Part shown: piece by piece, positions 1 to 8,353 of the stretch
Numbering within the stretch: the first letter of the stretch is position 1
Layout of the letters: every line of letters starts with the position of its first letter
Assembly: GCF_900996225.1 (NCBI RefSeq)
Contig: NZ_CAAJGL010000068.1
Span: 124,001 to 188,000 of the forward strand
Reading direction: 5' to 3'
Source: Paraburkholderia sp. BCC1884
GTDB lineage: Bacteria; Pseudomonadota; Gammaproteobacteria; Burkholderiales; Burkholderiaceae
Length of the DNA stretch: 64,000 bases
Program-made: the position numbers and the translations under genes
The notes under the pieces: generated by a model
What the model was told of the DNA's origin: nothing
Seen by the model: only the letters and a program-made list of their open reading frames with translations
Database searches by the model: none

Positions 1-350
1 AGCGGCGCCATGTCGTGCGCGACGTACGCGGCGCAGACCACGCGACGCAAACTCTCCGGCAAGCTGTCCACGCTCGGCTCGCTGTCGCGCCGCATGATGA
101 TCGGCAACTCGGGGCGCACCGCGTTGATCCGGATCGCGATCTCGGCGCCGGCCTCGGCGGAACCTCCATAAGTTTCGCCAAACAGCACCGCACCCAGATC
201 GATATTCGAGCGCAGCACCGACTGCAAGCGATTCTTGCCGACCTTCACGCCGACCAGATTGTTCTCATCGCAGAAACGCTTGAGCGCTTCCTTGTGCTCC
301 GGGCAATCGTCCAGCACCAGTACCTTGCTGACCGGTTTATTCATGTTCAT
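1..350 (-). CDS. Receiver-domain response regulator, 3' part outside window
   Basis: Reads leftward off the window edge, so only the N-terminal ~116 residues are visible. It opens MNMNKPVSKVLVLDDCPEH, with an acidic pair (LDD) after a hydrophobic strand as in CheY-like receivers. The ATG at 350 follows GGAG at 357-360; a second ATG at 344 is possible. It is the last visible gene of the leftward operon 4096-1 and probably receives phosphate from the Hpt/CheA-type kinase encoded at 1706-4096. That partnership is inferred from gene order only. The body after the receiver start is less typical, so a degenerate receiver is possible. Confidence 0.6.
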   Translation of the reverse strand, partial: MNMNKPVSKVLVLDDCPEHKEALKRFCDENNLVGVKVGKNRLQSVLRSNIDLGAVLFGETYGGSAEAGAEIAIRINAVRPELPIIMRRDSEPSVDSLPESLRRVVCAAYVAHDMAP

Positions 351-387
351 CGCACGCTCCTGCTCACAGCGGCTCTCCCTCTCTCGA

Positions 388-927
388 TCAAAACAATTCC
401 AGCTCGCCGCTGCTTTCTTCGATCACACTCGTGTCCGCGACGAAGTCGATCGGTGCGTGCGCGCAAACGCAGAGGGTCGCGCCAAGCCGCACGCTACCGT
501 TGAGCGTCACGGAATACGACGACAACAGACCTGGCTTCAATTCATGCAGATGCGCCAGGCAGCGCGCCTCCAGCACATAGGGCGTCGACATGCCGAGGTC
601 GGGGAAGTTGAGCAGCAGTTCCTGATTCATCGCCCCGCAGCACAGATTGCAGATTTCCAGAAAGGCTTCTTCGAAGGGCCGCTCGTCGGCGTCTTTCAGG
701 TAGTAACCGCGCGTGCTGTCGTCTTCGTCGAAATGAAGGATCAGCAGCAAGCGGAACAGGATCGACGAAATGGTCAGCACGACCACCTGGGTGTCGCGGG
801 TCGAACGGGCACTCGCATCAGCGAGCGGTTCGATTTCGCACAGGTCGGCCGAATCCAGCGGCAGGCGCGCTTGCGCCGCTTTACGGAAAATCCGTTCGAA
901 GCTGTCTTTGGCGTGTGCCGTAATCAC
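388..927 (-). CDS. CheX-like chemotaxis phosphatase-family protein
   Basis: 179 residues. The central part (EEAFLEICNLCCGAMNQ) resembles the E-x2-N phosphatase helix of the CheC/CheX/FliY family, which dephosphorylates CheY-P. The GTG start at 927 overlaps the stop of the upstream MCP-like gene (GTGA), with GAGG just upstream, so translation is probably coupled. It sits between the MCP-like gene and a receiver gene, consistent with signal termination in this pathway. Family assignment rests on the motif and context; exact catalytic residues cannot be confirmed by eye. Confidence 0.6.
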   Translation of the reverse strand: MITAHAKDSFERIFRKAAQARLPLDSADLCEIEPLADASARSTRDTQVVVLTISSILFRLLLILHFDEDDSTRGYYLKDADERPFEEAFLEICNLCCGAMNQELLLNFPDLGMSTPYVLEARCLAHLHELKPGLLSSYSVTLNGSVRLGATLCVCAHAPIDFVADTSVIEESSGELELF

Positions 928-1667
928 GCCGGCACCTCGTGCAGCGTCGAATGAAACTGATTCGCCAGCGATTCCACGCTCGCGAGCGAGGCCGCGATCA
1001 TCTTGCCGCCTGCCTGGATATCCTGGAACGTGGAGGTGGTCGTGAGGTCGTTGCGATGCAGACTGTCGCGATAGCTCTTCGACAACTCCTCGGAGCGCGC
1101 GGCGAGCGCGCGCACTTCGCTCGCCACCACCGCGAAGCCGCGACCGGCCGGGCCCGCACGCGCCGCTTCGATCGACGCATTCAACGACACGATCACCACG
1201 TGCCGGACAATCGACGACAGCTCCTGATTCTTTGCGTGCATGTCGTGGTTTTGCGTCATCAGCGAAATCATCTGCTCGTGCCAGCGCTCGAAGGTCGCGC
1301 CGAGACTTTTGAGCCGTGTGGCCTCGCCGGCGATGTGACGCGCCTGGTGCGCCCAGCGGTCTTTGTCCTCGGTGACGGCTTTGAGCGCCGCGCGCGCATC
1401 GTCAGCGCTGGTCGTTTGCTGCGCGAGTTCCTCGCGCAACTGCTCGATCAGCGCCTCCAGTTCCAGCGCCGCTTTCTCGCGTTGCTGAAGCGCATCGCCA
1501 TGATCGATCCGTGCGGCTTTGAGCGTGTCGACCCGGATTTGCGCTTCGGCATGCAATCGCGCCGTCAGTTTCCTGCTGTGCAGCGTGTGCGCGGCAAAGG
1601 TCAGCAGTGCGGTCACCACGCTGCCGGCTGCCGCCGCTGCCAATACGTACTGTTGAATCACAACCAT
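924..1667 (-). CDS. Short MCP-like signalling protein
   Basis: 247 residues: one N-terminal membrane segment (residues ~6-27), a long coiled coil, then the MCP hairpin tip around residues 162-185 (NASIEAARAGPAGRGFAVVA, then SEVRALAARSEELS). The tip is the part that contacts CheA/CheW in chemoreceptors. There is no periplasmic sensor domain and no HAMP domain, and the protein is roughly half the usual MCP length. It lies between the kinase gene and the CheX-like gene. It may act as a cytoplasmic-facing scaffold for a non-flagellar output, which is inference. Confidence 0.75.
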   Translation of the reverse strand: MVVIQQYVLAAAAAGSVVTALLTFAAHTLHSRKLTARLHAEAQIRVDTLKAARIDHGDALQQREKAALELEALIEQLREELAQQTTSADDARAALKAVTEDKDRWAHQARHIAGEATRLKSLGATFERWHEQMISLMTQNHDMHAKNQELSSIVRHVVIVSLNASIEAARAGPAGRGFAVVASEVRALAARSEELSKSYRDSLHRNDLTTTSTFQDIQAGGKMIAASLASVESLANQFHSTLHEVPA

Positions 1668-1705
1668 TCCTTGCGAAGTCCGGCGCGAAGCCGGTCGATT
1701 GGCGC

Positions 1706-4096
1706 TTAATCCGCCACTGCGTCGAGTTGAAGCTCGCCGGCTTCCCCGCGTGCCTGCATGCCGAGCGTGTCGACGGCCACGCTATCCGGCAGGCTCACGA
1801 TGGTCTGGAACTGACGGAAGGGGGCGCCCTCGTGATCGTCCGTAAAGCGCAGTTCGATGCGGCCTTTCTCACGCTTGAGGAAGTCGCGCACGGCATCCAT
1901 GCCGACGCCACGGCCCGACAAGCCGGTGACGGTTTCGGCCGTCGAAAAACCCGGACGGAAGATGAACTCGGCGATCGCTTCGTCGCTCAGCGTGTCGCCA
2001 GCGCCGATCCAGCCGCGCTCCATCGCGATACCGCGAATGCGTTCGAGCGCGAGGCCGCGACCGTCGTCGCTCAACGTGATCTGCAAGGCGCTGGCGTCCA
2101 CGCCGACTTCGATATCGATCGTGCCGGCCGGTGTCTTGCCGTGCACGCTGCGCGTTTCCGCGGATTCGATGCCGTGGTCCATCGAGTTACGCAGCAGATG
2201 CATGAACACGTTGTTCAACATGCCGCCGACCTCGCCGCGCAAACGGTAGCCGTTGTCGTCGATACGCACGGTGGGCGCGGGCTTGCTTAACTCGTTCGCC
2301 AGCGACGGCAACGAGTCCAGCACACCGGACAAAGCGTCGCCCACGCTTTCGCTGCCCAGAATCCGCAAGCGGCGACGCAGCGTGTCGCGCATCGACTGCA
2401 GTTCGTGGATCTCACCGGCGTTGGTCTGATCCAGCATGCTCAGCGTGCGTTGAATGTCGTCTTTCCCGACCAGCACGTAGCGGCCTGCGTCGCCGGCCTG
2501 ATTGGCCTGGCCTTTGTTCTTGCGGCCGAGGCTTTGTTCATTGATCTTCGCATAGCTCTCGATCGCTTCGCGCACGCGCGTCAGTTCGCGCATCAGGTCG
2601 TCTTGATCCCACGGGCGATCCGCGTCCGGCTGGCGCAGTTCGTGGTAGCTCTGCTCGGTTTCATGCACGACGTTCGTCAGATGCTGCAGGTTGTAAGTCC
2701 GCGCGTTGCCCTTGATAGTGTGCATGTTGCGGAACAACTCGGCGATCGCCGCATGATCCGCTTCCGAATGCTTGCGAATGATCCGCTCGTTCTCGCTGAC
2801 GAAGCCAGCCGAGCTTTCGATGAAGTGATGGAATTTCTCTTCGCTGACCGCGAGAATCTCGCCGATCATGTCGAGACGACGACGCTGTTCGCTGGCTTCG
2901 GCCGCGAGCTTGCGCAACTCGGTCACGTCGCGCACGCACAACATCAGGCGCACGATGACGTCGTTTTCGTCGGTGATCGCCGACCAGCTCAGATCGAGAA
3001 TCTTCGCGCGGCCGTCCGGCATGCGCTTTGAAATCTCGCTCACCAGCAAGTGCTGATTGAACGCGAAGTTGATGCAGTCTTCACCGAGACACGCGTGCGT
3101 GGCTGCATCGATTTGCGAGAGCACGTCCGAGCCGAGGTCGGTGTCCGAGAAGACGAGATCCATCAAACCGCGCCCGGCAATGTCCTTCGTTTCGAAGATA
3201 TCTTCCAGATAGGCCGAGTACTCCGAATGGACCACGGCACCGTCGATCACGGTCAAGATGCCTTGCTGCATGTTCTGCAACATCGCCTGAATATCGGCGG
3301 TTTTCTGCTTGAGTTGCGCGGAGCTTTCCTGAATCTTCCCGATCATGCCGTTGAAGGCGACGATTGAGTGACCGATTTCATCCAGCCGACCCACCGGCAC
3401 GCGCCGCGTGAAATCCTGGCTCGACGCGATCTCGCTCATCATGGCTTGCATGCGACTGAGCGGACGCGTGATCTGGCGATATAGCAGCGAACCGATCGAC
3501 GTCAGCAGAATGATCGCGATACCCGTGACGATAGCAATCGCCGTGGTCGTGGTGGAGAGCGTCGTGTTCAGCGCAGTGATCGCGTCGTCTTTCTGGCGGT
3601 TCTTCTCGACGCGCAACGTGTCTACGATGCCTTCGAGTTCGTCGCGATACTGCGCGACATTCGCAAAGAGATAAGCCTGCGCAAGTTCGTTCTTGCCGTC
3701 GGCCTTCATTTTCGCCGTCTCGTCGATGGCGGAAAAGTAGTTCTCGAGGCTGTCGTTCGCCTGGGACACCAGGCCCTTCTGAGCCTGGCTCGCAGCGTCT
3801 TTGGCCTGCAGCGCGAGCGCCTGTTGCAGGGTGGTTTTTTTCTTCTTCAGTTCGTCCTGCGCCTGGCTCACCATGTTGGCGTCGGGCGCGTAGACCAGCG
3901 TCATCGTGGAAAGCTGCACGTCCTTGACTTGCGACACGAGGTCGGCGGAAGCCAGCGCGCTGGGAACAACGCCCTCGGTGACCTTGCGCACTTCGGCCGC
4001 GCTGCCGCGCGTTTGATACACGGCGTAGCCGCCAATCGCCGATAGCGCGACGAACATCAAAACAACCAATAGCGTAATGCGATGACGGATAGTCAT
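1706..4096 (-). CDS. Membrane CheA-like histidine kinase with HAMP, PAS and Hpt domains
   Basis: 796 residues. Membrane segments at ~7-27 and ~186-205 bracket a four-helix-bundle sensor. These are followed by HAMP (~206-260), a PAS-like region (~265-395), an Hpt domain with the phospho-accepting His in NMHTIKGNARTYNL (His ~459), and a CheA-type ATPase (LRNSMDHGIES N-box, DDGRGL, GLSGRGVGMDAV). No CheW-like coupling domain follows; the protein ends soon after the ATPase. The fusion of a membrane sensor with an Hpt-kinase core is a known variant in beta-proteobacteria. The ATG at 4096 follows a GGGGG tract. It heads the operon with the MCP-like, CheX-like and receiver genes. Confidence 0.85.
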   Translation of the reverse strand: MTIRHRITLLVVLMFVALSAIGGYAVYQTRGSAAEVRKVTEGVVPSALASADLVSQVKDVQLSTMTLVYAPDANMVSQAQDELKKKKTTLQQALALQAKDAASQAQKGLVSQANDSLENYFSAIDETAKMKADGKNELAQAYLFANVAQYRDELEGIVDTLRVEKNRQKDDAITALNTTLSTTTTAIAIVTGIAIILLTSIGSLLYRQITRPLSRMQAMMSEIASSQDFTRRVPVGRLDEIGHSIVAFNGMIGKIQESSAQLKQKTADIQAMLQNMQQGILTVIDGAVVHSEYSAYLEDIFETKDIAGRGLMDLVFSDTDLGSDVLSQIDAATHACLGEDCINFAFNQHLLVSEISKRMPDGRAKILDLSWSAITDENDVIVRLMLCVRDVTELRKLAAEASEQRRRLDMIGEILAVSEEKFHHFIESSAGFVSENERIIRKHSEADHAAIAELFRNMHTIKGNARTYNLQHLTNVVHETEQSYHELRQPDADRPWDQDDLMRELTRVREAIESYAKINEQSLGRKNKGQANQAGDAGRYVLVGKDDIQRTLSMLDQTNAGEIHELQSMRDTLRRRLRILGSESVGDALSGVLDSLPSLANELSKPAPTVRIDDNGYRLRGEVGGMLNNVFMHLLRNSMDHGIESAETRSVHGKTPAGTIDIEVGVDASALQITLSDDGRGLALERIRGIAMERGWIGAGDTLSDEAIAEFIFRPGFSTAETVTGLSGRGVGMDAVRDFLKREKGRIELRFTDDHEGAPFRQFQTIVSLPDSVAVDTLGMQARGEAGELQLDAVAD

Positions 4097-4257
4097 GTAA
4101 AACCCCCGAGAGCTGGCCTTCGCGTCAGCCCTCGTTGGAGCAGCGCGCTTTATGCGAAATATGGTTCGACTTGCAGCACTGCGGAGTATTGCGAACGCAT
4201 GTTACTAAGCGATGACTACAAAGACTTTTTGCGCTTCGGGGAGGTGAAATATAGTGC

Positions 4258-4284
4258 TAAAGTTTTTGGATGGGATGCCGTTAA
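4258..4284 (+). promoter_or_regulatory. Sigma-28 (FliA)-type promoter match
   Basis: TAAAGTTT, an 11-bp spacer, then GCCGTTAA: 15 of 16 positions match the enterobacterial FliA consensus TAAAGTTT-N11-GCCGATAA. It points rightward, away from the chemosensory operon and antisense to the 3' end of alkD. No convincing plus-strand gene lies downstream, so any transcript would be antisense or non-coding. Sequence match only. Confidence 0.45.
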
Positions 4285-4307
4285 TCATGGGCATTTTTTT
4301 GAACGCT

Positions 4308-5003
4308 TCAGCGAAGAGGCGGAAGATGCTTCGACGCTTCACGCAAGGTGAGCGGCGACATGATGTCTCTCGTATCGGAGAGAAAGCGGCTCACCGGTTG
4401 AGGCGCGTGCCACGCGTAATCGCGTAAGGCCCAACCGATGGCTTTGCGGATAAAGAAATCGCTTTCGCCGGCCAATGAACGCGCGTAGCCGAACAAACGC
4501 GTTTCGTCCGTGTGATCGCGCCAGCCCAGTTGATGAATCATCGCGACGCGTCGCACCCACATCGATTCGTGCTTGAGCGCTTCATCCATCGCGGCTTGCA
4601 CTCGAGGTGTATGGACACGCGCGGCTCTCAATACATCGCCGACCACGCCCGCGAGCGGGTCGACGCAATCCCACCACGATGCGCGCTGTGCGATCTCCAA
4701 TAGATGCACGATGTCCGCGGCATTGAACGTCTTCCATTTGCGTGCGAGCAGATCGGTGGCGACATATTGGTATTCGCGTGCGGGCATCTTCCACAGCACG
4801 TGAGCGCACGCCAGCAGATGTTCGGCATTCTCCACCTGAAGGCGCTTGAAAACCGGTAGCACCACCTGCCGTCGCAGTGGCGTGGCCACACCAATGAACT
4901 CGAACTGATCGCGCATGTAGGCACGCATGGCGGGTGCGCGCCCGGCATCCGCGTGCGGCGCGAGCGCTGCCTCGATCTCTTTGGAGAAAGCGGCCGGTGT
5001 CAC
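4308..5003 (-). CDS. DNA alkylation repair protein, AlkD-like
   Basis: 231 residues from a GTG at 5003, which gives the usual AlkD length; the open frame continues upstream to 5207 but that part overlaps iteron-like repeats and lacks family features. Visible HEAT-repeat-like helices include PLRRQVVLPVFKRL, REYQYVATDLLARKWK, SWWDCVDPLAGVVGDV and ESMWVRRVAMIHQLGW, ending DFFIRKAIGWALRDYAW. These are typical of AlkD glycosylases, which excise bulky alkylated bases without base flipping. The ribosome-binding site is weak, so the start is uncertain. Confidence 0.85.
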   Translation of the reverse strand: MTPAAFSKEIEAALAPHADAGRAPAMRAYMRDQFEFIGVATPLRRQVVLPVFKRLQVENAEHLLACAHVLWKMPAREYQYVATDLLARKWKTFNAADIVHLLEIAQRASWWDCVDPLAGVVGDVLRAARVHTPRVQAAMDEALKHESMWVRRVAMIHQLGWRDHTDETRLFGYARSLAGESDFFIRKAIGWALRDYAWHAPQPVSRFLSDTRDIMSPLTLREASKHLPPLR

Positions 5004-5125
5004 GGCGAGACGCCGTTGATGCGGCGGATTGCTACGTTCAGACGGACAGCCATGCAGAACTCCGATGGAAGGAAACACTATCGAGCGAGGCGAAAAATCG
5101 ATCGATGAGGGACGATCGGTCGCGA

Positions 5126-6356
5126 TCCCGAATTCCCTCACCTTTACTTTTGAAGTGCGCACACAGGTAGCGATATTCTCACCGCGTGAGCTCCCGAATA
5201 GTCTCACCTTTGGCTTTCAGCGGCCTTCTCATTCGTCGCGTGGATCACGCGCGCGGCAGCGTTTCGTTTAAGCCTGCGCGACGTTGCGAGGAAGCACGAT
5301 CGAACCACGAGGGCCATCGCCGCCACCTGGGCCGCCACCTGGGCCACCGCCAGGACCACCTCCGCCGGGGCCACCACCACCCGGACCACCACGCCCCCAC
5401 CCCGGCGGCGGCCCCCACCAGCAACCGCTCAGTGTGGCGACCAGAGCAACCAGCGCGGCAATTGCCAAGAGCTTCTTCATGCTTTCTCCTTCGATCAGTC
5501 TACGGACACGCTGCGTTCTCGCTTTTGTATGGAGCGATGGCGCTGCGGGTGTTAGCCGCAACTTATCAACCCGTGAAGGATCATGTTTTACGAGGTCGTT
5601 ACAAGCCTGTGGCGATTAGCGACGCTCGCGTGCCAGGCATGAGGTCTTGCGCAGCCGTGCTCGCGGGTTACGCGGTCGACGCGGCGTTACGCGGGTGGGC
5701 CGCTGCATTCACGCTTTGTTTGTATATGGAAGAGGCTGTAAGGAGATGTGGCGTGTCGGTGAGATATTCGGGCGCCAGTCGCGTCACCGTTGCTTGCGAC
5801 AGAGGCAACTCCCTGGAAATCCTCACCATATCGAAAGTGCGGAGCGGTGGTGAAGTTGACTCACCTCCTAGAATCGCTCACCTTTGGCGAGTCAATCTCC
5901 TGGAACGTCTCACCTTCACTCGGGCCGTTGCTGTATCCTGGAATGTCTCACCTATAGGAAACGTTGGCGCGATTCCCTGGAAATCCTCACCTTGACGGCT
6001 GAATGCGCGGTCTCCTGGAACGCCTCACCTTTAATCGCGGTGATCGTGTGGCGCTCGAAAACGCTTACCGTTGGGCACTTTGCGTGATCTCCTGGAATTC
6101 CTCACCGTCTGTTTTCGGTGACTGCATCGGGACAGAAATTTTCACCAGGATTCGCGGTGACCACATTGAATTCGACGCACTCACCGATGTGTGGGTGACG
6201 CCGTCATGCGTGGAACCCTCACCTCTATGGGTTCCACGGACATCTCCTGGATCGACTCACCTTTCGACGTCTAGGCGTTCATCTCCTGGAATTCCTCACC
6301 ATTCTGGGATCGCTCACCGCGTTGGAACCGAACGCCCATGCCATCAAAACTTCACC
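5126..6356 (+). repeat. Left iteron field of the repA-type origin, 38-39 bp periodic
   Basis: Good copies of a 17-bp iteron ending CTCACC begin at 5126, 5192, 5811, 5866, 5898, 5936, 5975, 6013, 6090, 6207, 6245, 6284 and 6302. Degenerate copies begin at 5849, 6053, 6130, 6169 and 6340. From 5898 to 6284 successive starts are 37-40 bp apart, mostly 38-39. Most copies read TCCTGGAANNCCTCACC; those at 5126 and 5192 read TCCCGAA like the field next to repA. Several units also carry GGTGA, the inverted CTCACC half, near the middle of the intervening DNA. The likely ligand is the RepA encoded at 17149, which is inference. The stretch 5481-5810 contains no gene I can support. Confidence 0.85.
5268..5480 (-). 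CDS. Small Gly/Pro-rich lipoprotein
   Basis: 70 residues from an ATG at 5480 preceded by AGGAG. Lipoprotein signal peptide MKKLLAIAALVALVATLSGC with lipobox LSGC. The mature part is WWGPPPGWGRGGPGGGG followed by further GGP/GGGP repeats and a short charged tail. Such glycine-rich lipoproteins are common in Burkholderia and have no assigned function. The gene lies inside the left iteron field, so its leader and 3' flank are shared with replication repeats. The repetitive codons make length variation likely. Confidence 0.7.
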   Translation of the reverse strand: MKKLLAIAALVALVATLSGCWWGPPPGWGRGGPGGGGPGGGGPGGGPGGGPGGGDGPRGSIVLPRNVAQA

Positions 6357-6862
6357 TTCACCTGAAACCCGATCGTGAACGGAAGGTTGTCGGAAGGAAT
6401 CGGCGGGATCACGATGAAGTTCGCGCCCACGCGTTTGTATTCGACCATCACGATAGGCGCGACCACCGGTCCGATCGTATGATCGCGGCCGAGACCCCAG
6501 TTGCCGTAGTTATAGCCCGAGATGATGCCGCCGATTGCCGCGAGTCGCACGATGCCCCAGTGCGCAAATTCGGGCGCCCACACACCGCCGCCATAATAGG
6601 AAGGCCGGCGCAGCGAGTTGCGGAAGCCCCCGGCGGTGAGCGCCCACTGGTTGTTTAGCCAGCACTCGACGCCAAGACCTGGATTGAACTGATCGAAGTG
6701 AGTGCCCGGATCGGGGTCGATATGATACGAGCCAAGCATTGCGTCGACCCAGACGCCACCTTCGCACCAATCGCTTGCATGCGCGGCGGACACTGCGGCG
6801 AGACTCGCTACGAGTGCCACCGCCGTTCGTCGAAGGTTCTTTTTGATCTGCCGAAAATGCAT
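6344..6862 (-). CDS. Predicted outer-membrane beta-barrel protein
   Basis: 172 residues with a cleavable signal peptide (RRTAVALVASLAAVSAAHA, then SDWCEGG). The mature part alternates aromatic and Gly residues in short strands (GLGVECWLNNQWALTAGGF, NSLRRPSYYGGGVW) and ends in a terminal-Phe strand (GFQVKVKF), typical of outer-membrane barrels. The NPGLGVE..GGFRNS..SYYGG pattern resembles small barrel proteins of the PagL/PagP size class, but I cannot see catalytic residues with confidence. The 3' end overlaps the last degenerate iteron (6340-6356). Confidence 0.65.
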   Translation of the reverse strand: MHFRQIKKNLRRTAVALVASLAAVSAAHASDWCEGGVWVDAMLGSYHIDPDPGTHFDQFNPGLGVECWLNNQWALTAGGFRNSLRRPSYYGGGVWAPEFAHWGIVRLAAIGGIISGYNYGNWGLGRDHTIGPVVAPIVMVEYKRVGANFIVIPPIPSDNLPFTIGFQVKVKF

Positions 6863-7076
6863 GTCTTCTCCGCCACCGGTCGAGCGCCGGCGTCATCTGT
6901 GTTCTGGATAGTCGTGCTTGCCGCCCGTCGCGCACTGTACCTCAACCCGCGCAGGCGATGTTGAGGACACGCTCGGACCCGCGGGCACGCGACGTGCCCC
7001 GTGAGCAAAGACATAACGATATCGGAGAACCGATGGCAAAGCGGTGAAGACTCGAACTTGCTTTTCGGAAGAAGGT

Positions 7077-7556
7077 TCAGAGACCGAGGTCGGACAATCC
7101 TGGATGGTCGTCAGGACGGCGCCCAAGCGTCCAGTGAAACAGACGGTCCGTTTCACGAATCGGCAAATCGTTGATGCTCGCGTGACGGTGCGCCATCAGC
7201 CCATGCTCATCGAATTCCCAATTCTCGTTGCCATACGAGCGGAACCAGTTATTCGAATCGTCATGCCACTCATAGGCAAAGCGCACGGCGATGCGATTAT
7301 CCGTGAACGCCCAGAGCTCCTTGATCAGGCGATAGTCGAGCTCCTTCGTCCATTTGCGGCGTAGCAAGCCGACGATCTCCGCGCGACCATGCGTGAATTC
7401 GGCGCGATTGCGCCACACGCTGTCGACGGTATACACGAGCGAGACGCGTTCGGGGTCGCGACTATTCCAGCCGTCTTCAGCGCCACGCACTTTCTGGATC
7501 GCAGTTTCGCGTGTGAACGGCGGCAGCGGCGGGCGGGTTTCGATCGGATCGGCCAT
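7077..7556 (-). CDS. DUF1348 / SnoaL-like small protein
   Basis: 159 residues. The sequence [20 protein letters not shown], then ..[30 protein letters not shown] and [24 protein letters not shown] is characteristic of the DUF1348 branch of the NTF2/SnoaL fold. These are small cone-shaped proteins of unknown substrate. It lies 9 bp downstream of the TetR gene in the same orientation, so it is probably part of the regulon of that repressor. The intergenic stretch 6863-7076 holds nothing recognised. Confidence 0.8.
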   Translation of the reverse strand: MADPIETRPPLPPFTRETAIQKVRGAEDGWNSRDPERVSLVYTVDSVWRNRAEFTHGRAEIVGLLRRKWTKELDYRLIKELWAFTDNRIAVRFAYEWHDDSNNWFRSYGNENWEFDEHGLMAHRHASINDLPIRETDRLFHWTLGRRPDDHPGLSDLGL

Positions 7557-7565
7557 GTTGTTTCC

Positions 7566-8249
7566 TCAGTCAGATTGCACGGTCCGCCGGGGTGGCGGTC
7601 GTTTGCGGGAAGACTTGTTTAAAGCGTGGTGGGCCTCGCCGACGCATGCCGCGTCGAGCACCGATTGTGCGGCGGCTTGCGCGTCGAGCGCGGCGTCGGC
7701 GTTACCGCTCACGAGTGCCACGCCGATCGCTCCATCGAGCAAAATCAGCCACTGACGCGCGAGGCCTGCGGCGCGGCGCGCATCCATGCCGGACTCGGCG
7801 GCGTAGTCATCGCATTGGCTTTGCACGAAAGCGAGCAGGCGCTCCTTGTGCTCACGCGCGACCACCCGGATCGGATCCTCTGGGGAAGCAATTTCGCCAG
7901 CCGCGTTCAAAAACGCACAGCCGTGAAAATCCGCCGAGACAAACCATTCGCGTAACACGTCGAACATGCCGAGCAAGCGCGCTCGCGCAGTGTCGCCCCG
8001 CTTGTGTGTGCCGGTAATGAACCAGTTCATCCAGCGTTCGTCGCGCCTTTCGAGCGCGGCAGCTACGAGTGCATCCTTCGACTCGAAGTGCGTGTAGAAA
8101 CTTTTGCGCGCTGTGCCGGACTGTTTGACGATGGCGTCCACACCGGTTGCGTGAATGCCGCCGGCGTAGACCAGCGCTTCAGCCGCGGCCAGCAGGCGCT
8201 CGCGCGCACTACCGGGCGAAGACGTTTCAGCTTGAGTTTCGGTGACCAT
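7566..8249 (-). CDS. TetR/AcrR-family transcriptional regulator
   Basis: 227 residues. The N-terminal HTH (SARERLLAAAEALVYAGGIHATGVDAIVKQSGTARKSFYTHFESKD) is a standard TetR DNA-binding domain at residues ~14-60. The C-terminal domain (WFVSADFHGCAFLNAAGEIASPEDPI) resembles regulators of the LfrR/YcdC-like class. The DUF1348 gene lies directly downstream. It probably controls itself and that gene from the gap 8250-8353. The ligand is unknown. Confidence 0.85.
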   Translation of the reverse strand: MVTETQAETSSPGSARERLLAAAEALVYAGGIHATGVDAIVKQSGTARKSFYTHFESKDALVAAALERRDERWMNWFITGTHKRGDTARARLLGMFDVLREWFVSADFHGCAFLNAAGEIASPEDPIRVVAREHKERLLAFVQSQCDDYAAESGMDARRAAGLARQWLILLDGAIGVALVSGNADAALDAQAAAQSVLDAACVGEAHHALNKSSRKRPPPRRTVQSD

Positions 8250-8353
8250 GAACGAAGGGTAGAACGATCATTCTCCTTCGTCAAGTTTTTGTTTTTGCGA
8301 CCTAAGCACGCTACCTGTTATCGTCAATGGATCGATTCGCTGGAAGGTCCTCC

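Noticed and set aside
5284..5619. Pro-rich plus-strand frame across the lipoprotein gene
   Set aside because: Translation of the complementary GGP repeats; no ribosome-binding site.
5811..6356. CRISPR-like regular array
   Set aside because: The repeat is only 17 bp and degenerate, the intervening DNA is 20-23 bp with shared half-sites, there is no leader, and no cas gene is nearby.
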